Notes: generated by a model not told the origin, from the letters alone. DNA of 64,000 nucleotides from Elusimicrobiota bacterium (GCA_023249675.1 JAHFCE010000009.1:35154-99153), one strand, 5' to 3'; positions 25,883 through 36,849 are shown, numbered from the stretch's first letter. Numbers and translations are program-made.

Positions 25883-25953
25883 TGACAACGAACTGGGCCG
25901 AAAGATGCTCCGACCTGGGACCATCGGCCCATGCCCCCGTCTCGCACCTCGGC

Positions 25954-25959
25954 TATCAT
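25954..25959 (+). promoter_or_regulatory. -10-like element (TATCAT) 8 nt before GTG 25968
   Basis: The expected transcription start falls at or next to the GTG, predicting a leaderless mRNA for the lipase-like gene. Confidence 0.4.
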
Positions 25960-25967
25960 TTAGGAAG

Positions 25968-27260
25968 GTGAAAAAGTTTTGCCTCGCCCGCCGCACCGAT
26001 TGCCGCTTCATCGTGCTGATCGCAATCACGCTCCCTGCGCTCGCCGGCGCGGCGCGGATCGCGCCGCGCGGCCTCGCCGCCTGCGACGCGCCTCTGGACG
26101 GGGTCGCCGTCTTCTCCCCGGACGGGCCAGTCAACCCCGCTGTGTCGATCGCAGCCCCCAGCTTGGCTGCGGCCCTCGCCGCACAACCGCTTCCCGACTC
26201 GCTCCCGCCGCCCGCCGCACTGCCGCGCACACTGGCGGCCGCTTCGGTTAATCCCGCCCGGCCAAGGAGGCGCAAAAAAGCGGCACGCCCAGAGAAAAGC
26301 GGCTCAACCCGCGCCGCCTCCGAGCTTCAGCGCCTGGGAAAGACGCCTCAATCAAGCCTGGGCGCCGCGTTCGACGGCTCGAGCCTAGCCGCCTCGGAGA
26401 ATGTCACCGAAGAATACCAGTCCCTGTGGAAAGGCAACTCGGATGCCTCGCTGCGCGCGGCCGACCCTCCGGAGCTTCGCGAGCTCCGCAAGTATAAGAT
26501 TCTGCTGGTGCCAGGCATATTGTCCGGCGCGTTCATCCGCCTGGGCAATCACCCCGCATGGCCGGGCCGGCGCTATTTCGGCGACCAGATCGATTGGCTC
26601 GAGCAGATGGGCTTGGACTATGAGGTGGTCGATGTGCAGACCATGCGAAGCTTTGAGCACAACGCCCCCATCGTCGCGCGCGCCATCGCGACATCCGTGA
26701 AGCCCGTCTTAGCCGTCACCCATAGCTGGGGTGGACGCATTCTGCTCCATGCGCTGATTTCGCGCCCCGACCTGCGCGCGCGCGTGCGCGGCTGGATCCC
26801 CGTGCAGGTGCCGTTTAGCGGCTCCCACATCGCCGACTTCCCGGCGATCGGCGCGGTGTCAAATCTCCTGCGACTATTCGGCGGAAGCAAAGAAACCGTC
26901 CTCGCCATGAGCACGGCCCGCTCGCGCGAATACTGCGAGCGCCACCGCGAGGACATCGCCGAGATCCTTCGCGTCGTGCCCGCCGTCGCGTTCGCGAGCT
27001 GGGTGAACCCCGCCGCGCCGCGCTGGCTGGCGTTCGCCAATCCCCTGCTCCAGTGGGCCTGGGAGGCCGTCTCTCGGCGCGGCGGCCGCAACGACATCCT
27101 CATTCCGGTCGAGAGCGCCGTCCTGCCCGGCCTGCCCTATGTCGCCGTCCCGGGAGTGGACCACTTGGCCCCGTTCATCGAAACGCCGGCGCCGTTTGAC
27201 CGCGTACGCTTCCTCAAGACCCTGCTGACTATGGTCTTGCGCCGCGTCCCTGCGCGTTAA
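25968..27260 (+). CDS. Exported lipase-like alpha/beta hydrolase
   Basis: 430 aa from GTG 25968; the start is uncertain (ATG 25905 is in frame). A signal peptide (FIVLIAITLPALAGA) is followed by about 130 residues of Pro/Ala-rich and basic low-complexity sequence. The hydrolase begins near 175: YKILLVPGILSGAF forms the oxyanion loop and THSWGGR holds nucleophile S253; a C-terminal VPGVDHLAPF supplies the likely His. Similar to lipase or acyl-esterase proteins. Convergent with proS (9-nt gap) and divergent from rimP. It shares its presequence style with the hydrolase at 18400. Confidence 0.72.
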   Translation: MKKFCLARRTDCRFIVLIAITLPALAGAARIAPRGLAACDAPLDGVAVFSPDGPVNPAVSIAAPSLAAALAAQPLPDSLPPPAALPRTLAAASVNPARPRRRKKAARPEKSGSTRAASELQRLGKTPQSSLGAAFDGSSLAASENVTEEYQSLWKGNSDASLRAADPPELRELRKYKILLVPGILSGAFIRLGNHPAWPGRRYFGDQIDWLEQMGLDYEVVDVQTMRSFEHNAPIVARAIATSVKPVLAVTHSWGGRILLHALISRPDLRARVRGWIPVQVPFSGSHIADFPAIGAVSNLLRLFGGSKETVLAMSTARSREYCERHREDIAEILRVVPAVAFASWVNPAAPRWLAFANPLLQWAWEAVSRRGGRNDILIPVESAVLPGLPYVAVPGVDHLAPFIETPAPFDRVRFLKTLLTMVLRRVPAR

Positions 27261-27269
27261 GGGCCCGCG

Positions 27270-28988
27270 TCAGCGCGCGGCGAGTTCCGCGGCCATGCGG
27301 CCCGCGGCTTCATCGAGCTTCCAGCGCTGCGCATCGGCGCATCCGCGCCTCTTGTACTCGACCTCGCCCGCCTCGAGGGTGCGCTTTGAGATCACCAGAC
27401 GGTGTGGAATGCCGATGAGGTCCATGTCCTTGAACTTCACGCCCGGCTTGCCGTCGCGGTCGTCCTCAAGGACCTCGACACCCTTGGCCTCAAGCGCCCG
27501 CACGAGCGCATCGGCGCCGGGACGCACGCGCTCATCATCCGCCTCGTCGAGCACGACGATAGCGCAGTGGAAGGGGGCGATCTCGGCGGGCCACACGATG
27601 CCATCCTTATCGTGGCCCTGCTCGATGGCGGCGGCGACGACGCGGGACACGCCGATGCCGTAGCAGCCCATGACCATGACCTGGGGCTTCTGCGTCTTAT
27701 CTAAATATTCGGCCTTCATGGACTTCGAATACTTGGTCCCAAGCTTGAAGGTGTGGCCGACCTCGATGCCCTTGAAGAACTCGGTCGCGCCGCCGCAACG
27801 CGGACACGGATCATCTTCCCCGACCGTACGCAGGTCGAAAAATCCCTTATGTTCCGGGAGGTCGCGCGCAATGTTGAAATGATCAACGTGAAAATTATCC
27901 TTGTTGGCGCCGTTAACGCCGTTGAGAATTGTCCGTGTCGCAAAGTCGCAGTAGACGGCGACGCCAGGATGACCATGCGGCCCGGCATAGCCCACTGCGC
28001 AGCCCAGGATCTGCTGGTACTGCGCCTCGCTTGCGCGGTAGAGCGTCGGAGAGCCGACGGCAGCAGCCAGCTTGGCCTCATGGAGTTGATGGTCGCCGCG
28101 CATCAGCGCGAGCAACGGGATCTTGCCGTCGAGCATATAGAGCTGCGTCTTGAAGAAATCCGCGAGCGGACGCTTAACGAGCGCGGCCACGTCCGCGCAC
28201 GAGGTCTTGCCTTGGGTATCGAACTCAACGAGGGATTTAAACTTCGCCGCATCCGGCGCAGCGTATTGGTCCTTCACCTCGGCCCGTTCGATGTTGGCGG
28301 CATAGTCGCACTTCGTACACGAGACAATTGTTTCCTCTCCGGTCTCGGCCAGCACCATGAACTCATGGGAGTACGAGCCGCCGATCGCTCCCGATTGGGC
28401 CTCGACCGGCTTAAACTTCAGGCCGCAGCGCGAGAAAACTCGCTTGTACGCCTCGTAAATCCTCTTGTAGTACGCGGTCGCGTCCGCCTCATCGGCATGA
28501 AACGAGTACGCGTCCTTCATCAGAAACTCGCGCGCTCGCATCACGCCGAAACGGGGGCGAATCTCATCGCGAAACTTGAGTCCGATCTGATAGAGCATGG
28601 TCGGCAGCTGGCGCCAGGAGCGGATCTCGCGACGCACGAGGTCGGTGACGACCTCTTCCGCCGTGGGCGCGAAGCAGAACTCCGCCTCCTTGCGGTCCTT
28701 AAGACGCAGCAACTCCTTGCCGTAGACCGGCCAACGACCGGTTTCTTCCCATAACCCCTTCGGCTGGATCACCGGCAGCGAGACTTCCTGCCCGCCGATG
28801 CCGTCCATCTCCGAACGCACGACGCGCTCCACCTTGCGCAGGACCCGCAGCCCGAGCGGCAGCCAGTCGTAGATGCCCGAAGCCACCTTGCGGATCATGC
28901 CCGCACGCTGCATCAGCTGCGCCGACACGTTGTCCGCGTCCGATGGCGCCTCACGAAGTGTCGGAAGAAGATATTTTGATAGTTTCAT
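27270..28988 (-). CDS. proS: Prolyl-tRNA synthetase, bacterial type
   Basis: 572 aa. Class II synthetase with motif 2 (FRDEIRPRFGVMRAREFLMKDAYSFH) and motif 3 (GCYGIGVSRVVAAAIEQ). Between them lies the inserted editing domain (about 225-385) that clears Ala-tRNA-Pro. The C-terminal anticodon-binding domain begins around 470. The upstream region is unusual: a 30-bp palindrome sits between rseP and this gene, and no Shine-Dalgarno is visible before the ATG. Confidence 0.96.
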   Translation of the reverse strand: MKLSKYLLPTLREAPSDADNVSAQLMQRAGMIRKVASGIYDWLPLGLRVLRKVERVVRSEMDGIGGQEVSLPVIQPKGLWEETGRWPVYGKELLRLKDRKEAEFCFAPTAEEVVTDLVRREIRSWRQLPTMLYQIGLKFRDEIRPRFGVMRAREFLMKDAYSFHADEADATAYYKRIYEAYKRVFSRCGLKFKPVEAQSGAIGGSYSHEFMVLAETGEETIVSCTKCDYAANIERAEVKDQYAAPDAAKFKSLVEFDTQGKTSCADVAALVKRPLADFFKTQLYMLDGKIPLLALMRGDHQLHEAKLAAAVGSPTLYRASEAQYQQILGCAVGYAGPHGHPGVAVYCDFATRTILNGVNGANKDNFHVDHFNIARDLPEHKGFFDLRTVGEDDPCPRCGGATEFFKGIEVGHTFKLGTKYSKSMKAEYLDKTQKPQVMVMGCYGIGVSRVVAAAIEQGHDKDGIVWPAEIAPFHCAIVVLDEADDERVRPGADALVRALEAKGVEVLEDDRDGKPGVKFKDMDLIGIPHRLVISKRTLEAGEVEYKRRGCADAQRWKLDEAAGRMAAELAAR

Positions 28989-29003
28989 GTTTTTGGAGGA
29001 AAC

Positions 29004-29081
29004 GGTGTCAGGCCTATAGTTACTTGAATTACTCTTGAGCGTCCAGTTTGAAGTAATTCAAGTAACTATAGGCCTGACACC
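29004..29081. repeat. Perfect 30-bp inverted repeat between rseP and proS
   Basis: Arms 29004-29033 and 29052-29081 are exact reverse complements around an 18-nt loop. The outer end reads GGTGTCAGGCC, like the ends of REP or RAYT-type palindromes, and the interior is A+T-rich, unlike the flanks. The right arm reaches the rseP stop codon. It is an imported palindromic element or a very large intercistronic hairpin; no U-run follows in either direction. Confidence 0.85.
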
Positions 29082-30166
29082 TACTTTCTGTTAGCCTTCG
29101 TGGCGCGCTCGGTGCGGATGCGCAGGACATCGTTGTAGGTTGCGAAGATGAGCAAAGACATCAGGAAGGCGATGCCGAGCGTGTTGGCCCTCTCCATGGC
29201 CTCGTTCGAGGCGCGCCGGCCGCGCAGGCCCTCCCACCAATAGAACGCGGCGTGGCCGCCATCGAGCAGCGGAAGGGGCAGAAGGTTGAAGAAGCCGATC
29301 GCCACCGAAATGAATCCGATCAGAAATATGAATTCCTCCCAGCCCGCGCGAGAGGCGCGCGCGACCATCTGGAAAATGCCGACGGGGCCGGCCAGGTCGG
29401 GGCGTTCGCGCTTCCAAAGCTTGCCCGAGATGGTCGTCACCGTCTGCTTGCTCTGCGTCCAGCACAATCTGAGAGCCTCGCCGCCGGCGGCCAGCGGGCC
29501 AACGGCCTTATAGTCGGCCTTCGGCATGATGCCGATCACGCCGCGCTCGCCGGTCTCGTCCTTCTTGGGAGTGACCTTAATCTCAAGCTTCCTCTCGCCG
29601 CGCACGACCGATAGAGATATCTCCTTCTCCGCTGAACGGTGGATCGAGCTGGCGAGATCCTCCCAGCCGGTCAGCGCGCGGCCGCCGAACGCAACGATCT
29701 TGTCGCCGACCGCGATGCCGGCCTTGTCCGCCGGAAAGCCCATCATCATGTTGCCGATGATGGGCTCCTTCGAGGCGACGGGCATGCCCCTCCCCCAAAT
29801 CAGGCCGGTGTAGAGAGTGAACGCCAGCAGGTAGTTCATCGCCGGACCCGCGTAGACGATGAGCAGGCGCCGGTTCCAGCTCTGGCCAAAATACTCATCC
29901 GGCTTGGCTTGCTCGCCCCCGTTCATCGGATCCTCGCCCGCAGGCTTCACGAAACCGCCAAAAGGAATCGCGCACAGCGAAAAACGCGTGCCGACCCGAT
30001 CCGTGAAGCCGAGCAGTTCGGGGCCGAAGCCGAAGGCGAATTTCTCGACCCGCACGCCGAGGCGGCGGCAGGCGAAAAAGTGGCCGGACTCGTGCAGGAC
30101 GATCACGAGGCCGAGTGCGAAAGCGTTGGCTCCAATGGTGTGCAGGAGGGACAGGGCGGCGTTCAT
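29081..30166 (-). CDS. rseP: Site-2 membrane metalloprotease RseP
   Basis: 361 aa. TM1 carries the zinc site HESGH (25-29). A single PDZ domain spans about 120-205 (PADKAGIAVGDKIVAFGGRALTGWEDL), and the second metal/active region PLPLLDGGH lies near 300. It cleaves transmembrane anti-sigma factors or signal peptides within the inner membrane. The single PDZ and the 361-aa length match the shorter RseP forms. It starts in a 4-nt overlap with the dxr stop. Confidence 0.94.
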   Translation of the reverse strand: MNAALSLLHTIGANAFALGLVIVLHESGHFFACRRLGVRVEKFAFGFGPELLGFTDRVGTRFSLCAIPFGGFVKPAGEDPMNGGEQAKPDEYFGQSWNRRLLIVYAGPAMNYLLAFTLYTGLIWGRGMPVASKEPIIGNMMMGFPADKAGIAVGDKIVAFGGRALTGWEDLASSIHRSAEKEISLSVVRGERKLEIKVTPKKDETGERGVIGIMPKADYKAVGPLAAGGEALRLCWTQSKQTVTTISGKLWKRERPDLAGPVGIFQMVARASRAGWEEFIFLIGFISVAIGFFNLLPLPLLDGGHAAFYWWEGLRGRRASNEAMERANTLGIAFLMSLLIFATYNDVLRIRTERATKANRK

Positions 30167-31335
30167 GGGCAGGACTCCTCGGCCTTGGCTCGCGCCCAGG
30201 CATCGACTTCAACGACTTCTTGGAAACTCGGCAGCCCCCCGCTGGGGGAGTACGCCGCCATGGTCTTCTCGACCACGCGGGGGATGTCGGTGAATCGAAT
30301 CCGTTGCTTCAAGAACGCCGACACGGCAATCTCATCGGCAGCGTTGAGCACCGCCGGCATGCCGCCGCCCTTCTGTGCGGCCTCACGCGCGAGCGCCAGG
30401 CACGGGAAGCGCGAGAAATCGGGGACGGAGAAGTCGAGCCTTCCGGCCTTGATCAGATCGAGGGGCTCGATGACGCGGCCGCCGCGCTCGGGATAGGTCA
30501 TCCCGTACTGAATCGGAAGCTTCATGTCGGGCACCCCCATCTGGGCGAGCACCGAGCCGTCGGAGAACTCGACGCCGGAGTGGAAGATCGACTGCGGATG
30601 GATCACGATGTCCACCTGCTCGCGGCGCAGGCCGAAAAGATTCATGATCTCGATGAGTTCAAAGCCCTTGTTCATCAAGGTCGCGCAGTCGATCGTGATC
30701 TTCTTGCCCATCTTCCAGGTCGGGTGCTTGAGCGCCATGTCCGGCGTGACCTCAGCGAGGTCGCCTTTATATTTGGCAAAGGCCCCGCCGGACGCGGTCA
30801 GGATCACGCGACGGATCGTCTTGAGCGGGGCGGCCGCGCGCGGATCGGGATTGAGGCCCTGGACGCACTGAAAGATCGCCGAGGGCTCCGAGTCCACGGG
30901 CACGATCTTGGCATTCCAACGTTCGGCCTCGCGCATGAACTGCGCGCCGGCCATGACCATGGGCTCTTTATTCGCGAGGGCGATTATTTTTCCGGCCCGG
31001 ATCGCAGCGAGGAGGGGGGCAAAGCCGACGCCGCCGACCAGTGAGGTGAGAACCACGTCGACGTCGGGATGCGAGGCAAGGTCGCACAAACCCTCAACAC
31101 CCGGGGCCAGGTGCTTCGCCTTGCCGTTGAGGCGGGTCCTGAGGTCCGCCCCGGCCGAGGAATCGAACATCGCGACGGCCGCGGCGCCGAATTCCTTCGC
31201 CTGCGCGGCGACAAGCGCGGCATTGCTATGCGCGGCCAGGCCAAAAACGGACAGCATGTCGGGCATCTCCCGGATCACGTTGAGCGCGTTGACTCCGATC
31301 GAGCCCGTCGAACCGAGGATGGCGACTCTCTTCAT
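30163..31335 (-). CDS. dxr: 1-deoxy-D-xylulose 5-phosphate reductoisomerase
   Basis: 390 aa from ATG 31335, which overlaps the cdsA stop (ATGA). NADPH site GSTGSIG at the N-terminus, then ANKEPMVMAG, PVDSEPSAIFQC and MNKGFELIE, the metal and substrate motifs of DXR. It makes MEP, the committed step of non-mevalonate isoprenoid synthesis, and feeds UppS encoded upstream in the same operon. Confidence 0.96.
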   Translation of the reverse strand: MKRVAILGSTGSIGVNALNVIREMPDMLSVFGLAAHSNAALVAAQAKEFGAAAVAMFDSSAGADLRTRLNGKAKHLAPGVEGLCDLASHPDVDVVLTSLVGGVGFAPLLAAIRAGKIIALANKEPMVMAGAQFMREAERWNAKIVPVDSEPSAIFQCVQGLNPDPRAAAPLKTIRRVILTASGGAFAKYKGDLAEVTPDMALKHPTWKMGKKITIDCATLMNKGFELIEIMNLFGLRREQVDIVIHPQSIFHSGVEFSDGSVLAQMGVPDMKLPIQYGMTYPERGGRVIEPLDLIKAGRLDFSVPDFSRFPCLALAREAAQKGGGMPAVLNAADEIAVSAFLKQRIRFTDIPRVVEKTMAAYSPSGGLPSFQEVVEVDAWARAKAEESCP

Positions 31336-32114
31336 TTGAAGGTCAACGCGTAGTAAACGGCGGGGGCGCACAGAATATAAGAATCGAAGCGATCGAAAAC
31401 GCCGCCGTGCCCCGGCAGCAGGGCGCCGGAATCCTTGACGCCCGCGTCGCGCTTGACCATGGACTCGGCGAGGTCCGAGAGCTGGCCCATCATACCAATG
31501 ATCACGCCGATCACAACGGCCTGCAGCGGCGTGAGCGCCTCCTGGAGAATGAACTTCTGGAAGACGAGGCAAACAGCGATCGCGGCGAGGAAGCCGGCGG
31601 CCGCTCCTTCCCAGGTCTTCTTGGGCGAGAGCGTGGGCGCCAGCGCGCGGCGGCCGAAACCGCGGCCCGCGGCGTAGGCGGCCGTGTCCGTGGCCCAGAC
31701 CGCGATGAACGTCAGAAATGCGAAGGCCTCGCCATGCGGGCGCAGCTCCCGGATCAAGGCGAGGTGCGCGGGCATCCAGCCCGCAAACAACGCGCCGAAC
31801 AAGGTCAGGGCCACGCGGTCAAGCGAGTGGACGGAGGCGAACATCTCGACGAACACGACCAGCGCCGCGCCCCCGGCGAGCACGGCCGCCAGCGGACCGC
31901 CCAGTGCTGCGCATGCGGCGAGCGCAGCGCCCAACGCCACCGTCGGGATCAACTGCACCGGACGGCCGCCGAGACGCAACATGAGCGCGTACTCGTAACA
32001 GCACAGCGTGGAAATGCCGGTCACGAACAGACTATAAGCCACACCACCGGCGTGGACGAGGCACAGCAGGAGTGGAATTCCGGCGAGCGCAGTCAGAACG
32101 CGCGGAAGAAGCAT
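31332..32114 (-). CDS. cdsA: Phosphatidate cytidylyltransferase
   Basis: 260 aa, about seven or eight TM helices. The C-terminal CDP-diglyceride synthetase signature is clear: SPKKTWEGAAAGF, then QLSDLAESMVKRDAGVKDSGALLPGHGGVFDRFDS. It makes CDP-diacylglycerol for phospholipids in the inner membrane. TAGAAT lies 6 nt before its ATG in the short gap after uppS, so an internal leaderless promoter is possible. Confidence 0.95.
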   Translation of the reverse strand: MLLPRVLTALAGIPLLLCLVHAGGVAYSLFVTGISTLCCYEYALMLRLGGRPVQLIPTVALGAALAACAALGGPLAAVLAGGAALVVFVEMFASVHSLDRVALTLFGALFAGWMPAHLALIRELRPHGEAFAFLTFIAVWATDTAAYAAGRGFGRRALAPTLSPKKTWEGAAAGFLAAIAVCLVFQKFILQEALTPLQAVVIGVIIGMMGQLSDLAESMVKRDAGVKDSGALLPGHGGVFDRFDSYILCAPAVYYALTFK

Positions 32115-32120
32115 AGCTCG

Positions 32121-32126
32121 ATTCTA
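32121..32126 (-). promoter_or_regulatory. -10-like element (TAGAAT) before cdsA
   Basis: On the minus strand TAGAAT ends 6 nt before the cdsA ATG (32114), within the 17-nt gap downstream of uppS. Confidence 0.35.
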
Positions 32127-32131
32127 CAAAA

Positions 32132-32839
32132 TCAGGACTTGGCGGAGAGCCCGCCGAAGCGGCGGTCGCGCTTCGAGAAGTCCTCGAGCGCTGCGACGAG
32201 GTGCTCCTTGCGAAAGTCCGGCCATAGCACGGGGGTCACGAACAGCTCGGCGTAGGCCACCTGCCAAAGCAGGAAGTTGGAAATGCGCACTTCGCCAGAA
32301 GTCCGGATCATCAAATCAAGTTCGGGCAGTTGCGCGGTATAAAGATTGTCCGCGATTGCCCGCTCATCGAGCGATTGAGCGCCCGCGGCGAGAGCCTTGT
32401 TCGCGGCATCCAGAATCTCCTGACGTCCGCCGTAGTTGAGGGCAAGGACGAGGTGGAGCCCCGTGTTGTCCTTGAGGCGCAGAGTCGCGCTCTCGAGCTC
32501 CTGTCGCACCGCGGCGGGCAGCGCCTCGAGGCGGCCGATCGCGCTCAGGCGCACGCCGCTCTTGTCGAGCTCAAGCGTCTCCTTGCGCAGCGCCCATGAC
32601 AGCAGCTTCATGAGCTCGCCGACTTCCTCGGCGGGGCGCAGCCAATTCTCCGTGGAGAAGGAGTACAAGGTCAGCGTCTTGATGCCGAGTTCGCCCGCGG
32701 CGCGCACGATGGCGCGGACGGAATCCACGCCCGCTTTGTGTCCGGCCACGCGAGGAAGGCCTCGGGCCGCCGCCCAACGGCCGTTGCCGTCCATGATGAC
32801 GGCGACGTGGCGGGGAATCTGAGCGAGGTCCAGCGCCAC
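32132..32839 (-). CDS. uppS: Undecaprenyl (isoprenyl) diphosphate synthase
   Basis: 235 aa from GTG 32839, one base after the frr stop. Cis-prenyltransferase motifs: HVAVIMDGNGRWA with catalytic D17, LYSFSTENW, and the C-terminal DLMIRTSGEVRISNFLLWQVAYAE. It condenses isopentenyl diphosphates onto farnesyl diphosphate to give the lipid carrier for peptidoglycan and O-antigen. Confidence 0.96.
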   Translation of the reverse strand: MALDLAQIPRHVAVIMDGNGRWAAARGLPRVAGHKAGVDSVRAIVRAAGELGIKTLTLYSFSTENWLRPAEEVGELMKLLSWALRKETLELDKSGVRLSAIGRLEALPAAVRQELESATLRLKDNTGLHLVLALNYGGRQEILDAANKALAAGAQSLDERAIADNLYTAQLPELDLMIRTSGEVRISNFLLWQVAYAELFVTPVLWPDFRKEHLVAALEDFSKRDRRFGGLSAKS

Positions 32840-32840
32840 T

Positions 32841-33410
32841 TTAAATCGTGGTGATTTCCTTCTCTTTCACGGCGATCGCGTCGTCGATCTGCTTCGTGAA
32901 GGAGTCGGTGAGCTTCTGGACGCGCTGCTCGAGTCCGCGGAGAGCGTCTTCGGTGATCTCCTTGGCCTGGAAGGACTTCTTGAGCTTGTTGAGGCCGTCC
33001 TGACGGTCGTTGCGCACGGCGACCCGGAATTCCTCGCCAAGCTTCTTGACGAGCTTGACCAGGTCCCGGCGGCGATCCTCGGTCATCATCGGAAGGCTGA
33101 TGCGGAGCATCTTGCCGTCGTTCTGCGGCATTGCGCCGACTTCGGCTTTCTGCAGCGCCTTCTCGATATCCTGCAACGTCGAAGGGTCCCAGGGACGAAT
33201 CTCAAGCGTGCGGGCTTCGGGCACGGAAACGGCGGCGACCTGCTTGAGGGGCACGAGCGACCCGTAGGCCTCAACCTTCACCGACTCGAGCATCATCGGG
33301 TTGGCGCGGCCGGTGCGCATGACGGACATCTCCTTCTGCATGCGCGCCATGCGCTCCTTCATCGCGGCTTCCATCTGCGACATCACGGCGTCGGCGGCGA
33401 CGATGGCCAT
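32841..33410 (-). CDS. frr: Ribosome recycling factor
   Basis: 189 aa. RRF signature RTGRANPMMLESVKVEAYGSLVPLKQVA, then RDLVKLVKKLGEEFRVAVRNDRQDGLNKLKK. It forms the two-domain tRNA-mimic that splits post-termination ribosomes with EF-G. Encoded 6 nt after pyrH, the usual neighbour. Confidence 0.97.
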   Translation of the reverse strand: MAIVAADAVMSQMEAAMKERMARMQKEMSVMRTGRANPMMLESVKVEAYGSLVPLKQVAAVSVPEARTLEIRPWDPSTLQDIEKALQKAEVGAMPQNDGKMLRISLPMMTEDRRRDLVKLVKKLGEEFRVAVRNDRQDGLNKLKKSFQAKEITEDALRGLEQRVQKLTDSFTKQIDDAIAVKEKEITTI

Positions 33411-33416
33411 GGGGGA

Positions 33417-35010
<1,594 letters not shown>

Positions 35011-35014
35011 GAGG

Positions 35015-35836
35015 CTAAACCTCCTGAGTGGTCGGCTCTTCGGCGGCGTACACGACGTCCGCGGTCTGAACGCCCGCGGCGGTCTCGGCGGCGGCGGCGG
35101 CGAGCATCTGCTGCTCGGCGGCCGCGACGGACTCGGCGTTGCGCGCCGCCTCGAGGATACCCTTGCCCTCAAGGATGGCGTCGGCGGCAAGCGCGCAGAA
35201 AAGCTTGATGGAACGCGCGGCGTCGTCATTACCCGGGATCGGGTGATCGATCAGGTCCGGATCGCAGTCGGTGTCGCAGACGGCGACGATCGGAATGCCC
35301 AACTTGCGGGCTTCCTGCACCGAGAGATCTTCTTCCACCGGGTCGACGACGAACACGACATCGGGAAGCGTGTTCAAGCCGCGCAAACCGGAGAGGTTGC
35401 GCTGGAGCTTCGACATCTCCTTGTTCAGGCGGGAGACTTCCTTCTTTGGGAGCACCGCGAAGATGCCTTCGGCCTGCCACTTCTCGATTTCCTCAAGGCG
35501 CTTGACGGACTTGCGCAAAGTCGCGAAGTTGGTCAACGTCCCGCCGAGCCACTTCTCGCAAACATAGGACGCGCCCGCCCGCTCGGCTTCGGCGCGGAGA
35601 ATGTCCTGGGCCTGCTTCTTGGTGCCGACAAAAAGGAATTTTTTGCCCGCGGCGGCCTGGTCGGAGACCCACTGCGAGACCTTCTTGATCTCCTTGGCAG
35701 TCTTTTGGAGATCGATGATGTGGATGGCGTTGCGCTCGCCGAAAATAAAGCGGGACATCTTAGGATTCCAGCGGCGGGTCTGGTGACCGAAGTGCACGCC
35801 GGCTTCCAACATGGCTTTCATTGAAACGTTGATCAT
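35015..35836 (-). CDS. rpsB: Ribosomal protein S2
   Basis: 273 aa. S2 signatures: [30 protein letters not shown], then [46 protein letters not shown] 30-residue acidic Ala-rich tail extends the protein. It leads the minus-strand core operon. GGAGG (35851-35855) is 14 nt before the ATG, longer than usual. Confidence 0.97.
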   Translation of the reverse strand: MINVSMKAMLEAGVHFGHQTRRWNPKMSRFIFGERNAIHIIDLQKTAKEIKKVSQWVSDQAAAGKKFLFVGTKKQAQDILRAEAERAGASYVCEKWLGGTLTNFATLRKSVKRLEEIEKWQAEGIFAVLPKKEVSRLNKEMSKLQRNLSGLRGLNTLPDVVFVVDPVEEDLSVQEARKLGIPIVAVCDTDCDPDLIDHPIPGNDDAARSIKLFCALAADAILEGKGILEAARNAESVAAAEQQMLAAAAAETAAGVQTADVVYAAEEPTTQEV

Positions 35837-35874
35837 GAGCGGGTTTTAATCCTCCGAGAATGGCGCGATGGGGG

Positions 35875-35883
35875 ATTCTAGCA
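35875..35883 (-). promoter_or_regulatory. Extended -10 promoter for rpsB operon
   Basis: On the minus strand TGC precedes TAGAAT (35875-35880), an extended -10. The predicted leader is about 30 nt and carries the GGAGG ribosome-binding site. No clear -35. Confidence 0.45.
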
Positions 35884-35910
35884 AATCTCCGACGAATAAG
35901 CACCAGACTT

Positions 35911-36843
35911 TTACGGCGCGACTTTCGCGGCAGGGTCGGGAAGCGTGCGGGCGTACGCGCGCCACTGCGGCTCCATCGCGAGCATCCGCTTCAAGCCCTC
36001 GTCCACGCCGATAGGGGCAATGGGCACCACCTGACGCACTTTGTCCGTGCGCAGACTGCTTTGCTTCGGGCGCGCGGTCGGGGACTTGAACTCGCCGACC
36101 GGCACCGTCTGAATCAGGGCGGCGTCGAGACCGAACGCCCGGGCCGCGCGCTGGGCGAACTCGGCCCGTGCGATCTCCGTTGCTCCGACCACGTGGAAAA
36201 TCCCGCTCGCTCCGGCCTCGATGAGTGCGACGGTGATCTCCGCCAAATTCTCAACGTACGTCGGGTTATAGCGGACATCGCCGGCCACGCGCATCGGCTT
36301 GCCTTCCGAAAGATTCTTCCTCACCTGCAGGACGAAGTTCTTCAACTCCCACTGCCACCCGTACGCGCCGGCGGTGCGGATCACCAGGTTCCGGGGGTCA
36401 GCCGCCAACACCCCACGCTCGGTTTCCGACTTCTGCCGCCCGTACTCGTTGATGGGACACGGGACGTCTTCCTCTGTATAGTGGCCTTTGACGCCATCGA
36501 ACACATAGTCGGACGAGTAAAAAATCATGCGGGCGCCAAGCTCCCGGCAGACCTGGGCCACATGAAGGGTCCCCTCCACGTTCACTCGGCGGGTCTCCTC
36601 CGGGTGCAGCTCGCAATAGTCCACGTAGGGGTTGGCGGCGGGGACGGCGACCACGGTGGGCCGATGAGCGCTCAGAAGGGCCCTGACTTTGCCGAGGTCT
36701 CGCATATCCAGCTGTAAAAAGCCCCCGGAAGCATGACTATGATAGGTGGCGGCCGCAACCTGAGCGCCCTGTGCGCTCCAGGCCCTCAGCAGGGCGTTGC
36801 CCACCAAACCGGTGCCTCCGATGACCATCACCATACCATTCAT
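35911..36843 (-). CDS. RmlD-like NAD(P)-dependent sugar-nucleotide reductase
   Basis: 310 aa. An extended SDR with GGTGLVG (9-15), catalytic Y134 and K138 (NEYGRQK), the Ser site FYSSDYVFDG (108-117) typical of dTDP-4-dehydrorhamnose reductases, and VRYNPTYVENLAE. It probably reduces a 4-keto sugar nucleotide for surface glycans. It stands alone, upstream of rpsB, and has a TAGACT element 6 nt before its ATG. gmd lies 1.3 kb away on the other strand. Confidence 0.82.
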   Translation of the reverse strand: MNGMVMVIGGTGLVGNALLRAWSAQGAQVAAATYHSHASGGFLQLDMRDLGKVRALLSAHRPTVVAVPAANPYVDYCELHPEETRRVNVEGTLHVAQVCRELGARMIFYSSDYVFDGVKGHYTEEDVPCPINEYGRQKSETERGVLAADPRNLVIRTAGAYGWQWELKNFVLQVRKNLSEGKPMRVAGDVRYNPTYVENLAEITVALIEAGASGIFHVVGATEIARAEFAQRAARAFGLDAALIQTVPVGEFKSPTARPKQSSLRTDKVRQVVPIAPIGVDEGLKRMLAMEPQWRAYARTLPDPAAKVAP

Positions 36844-36849
36844 GAAGAA

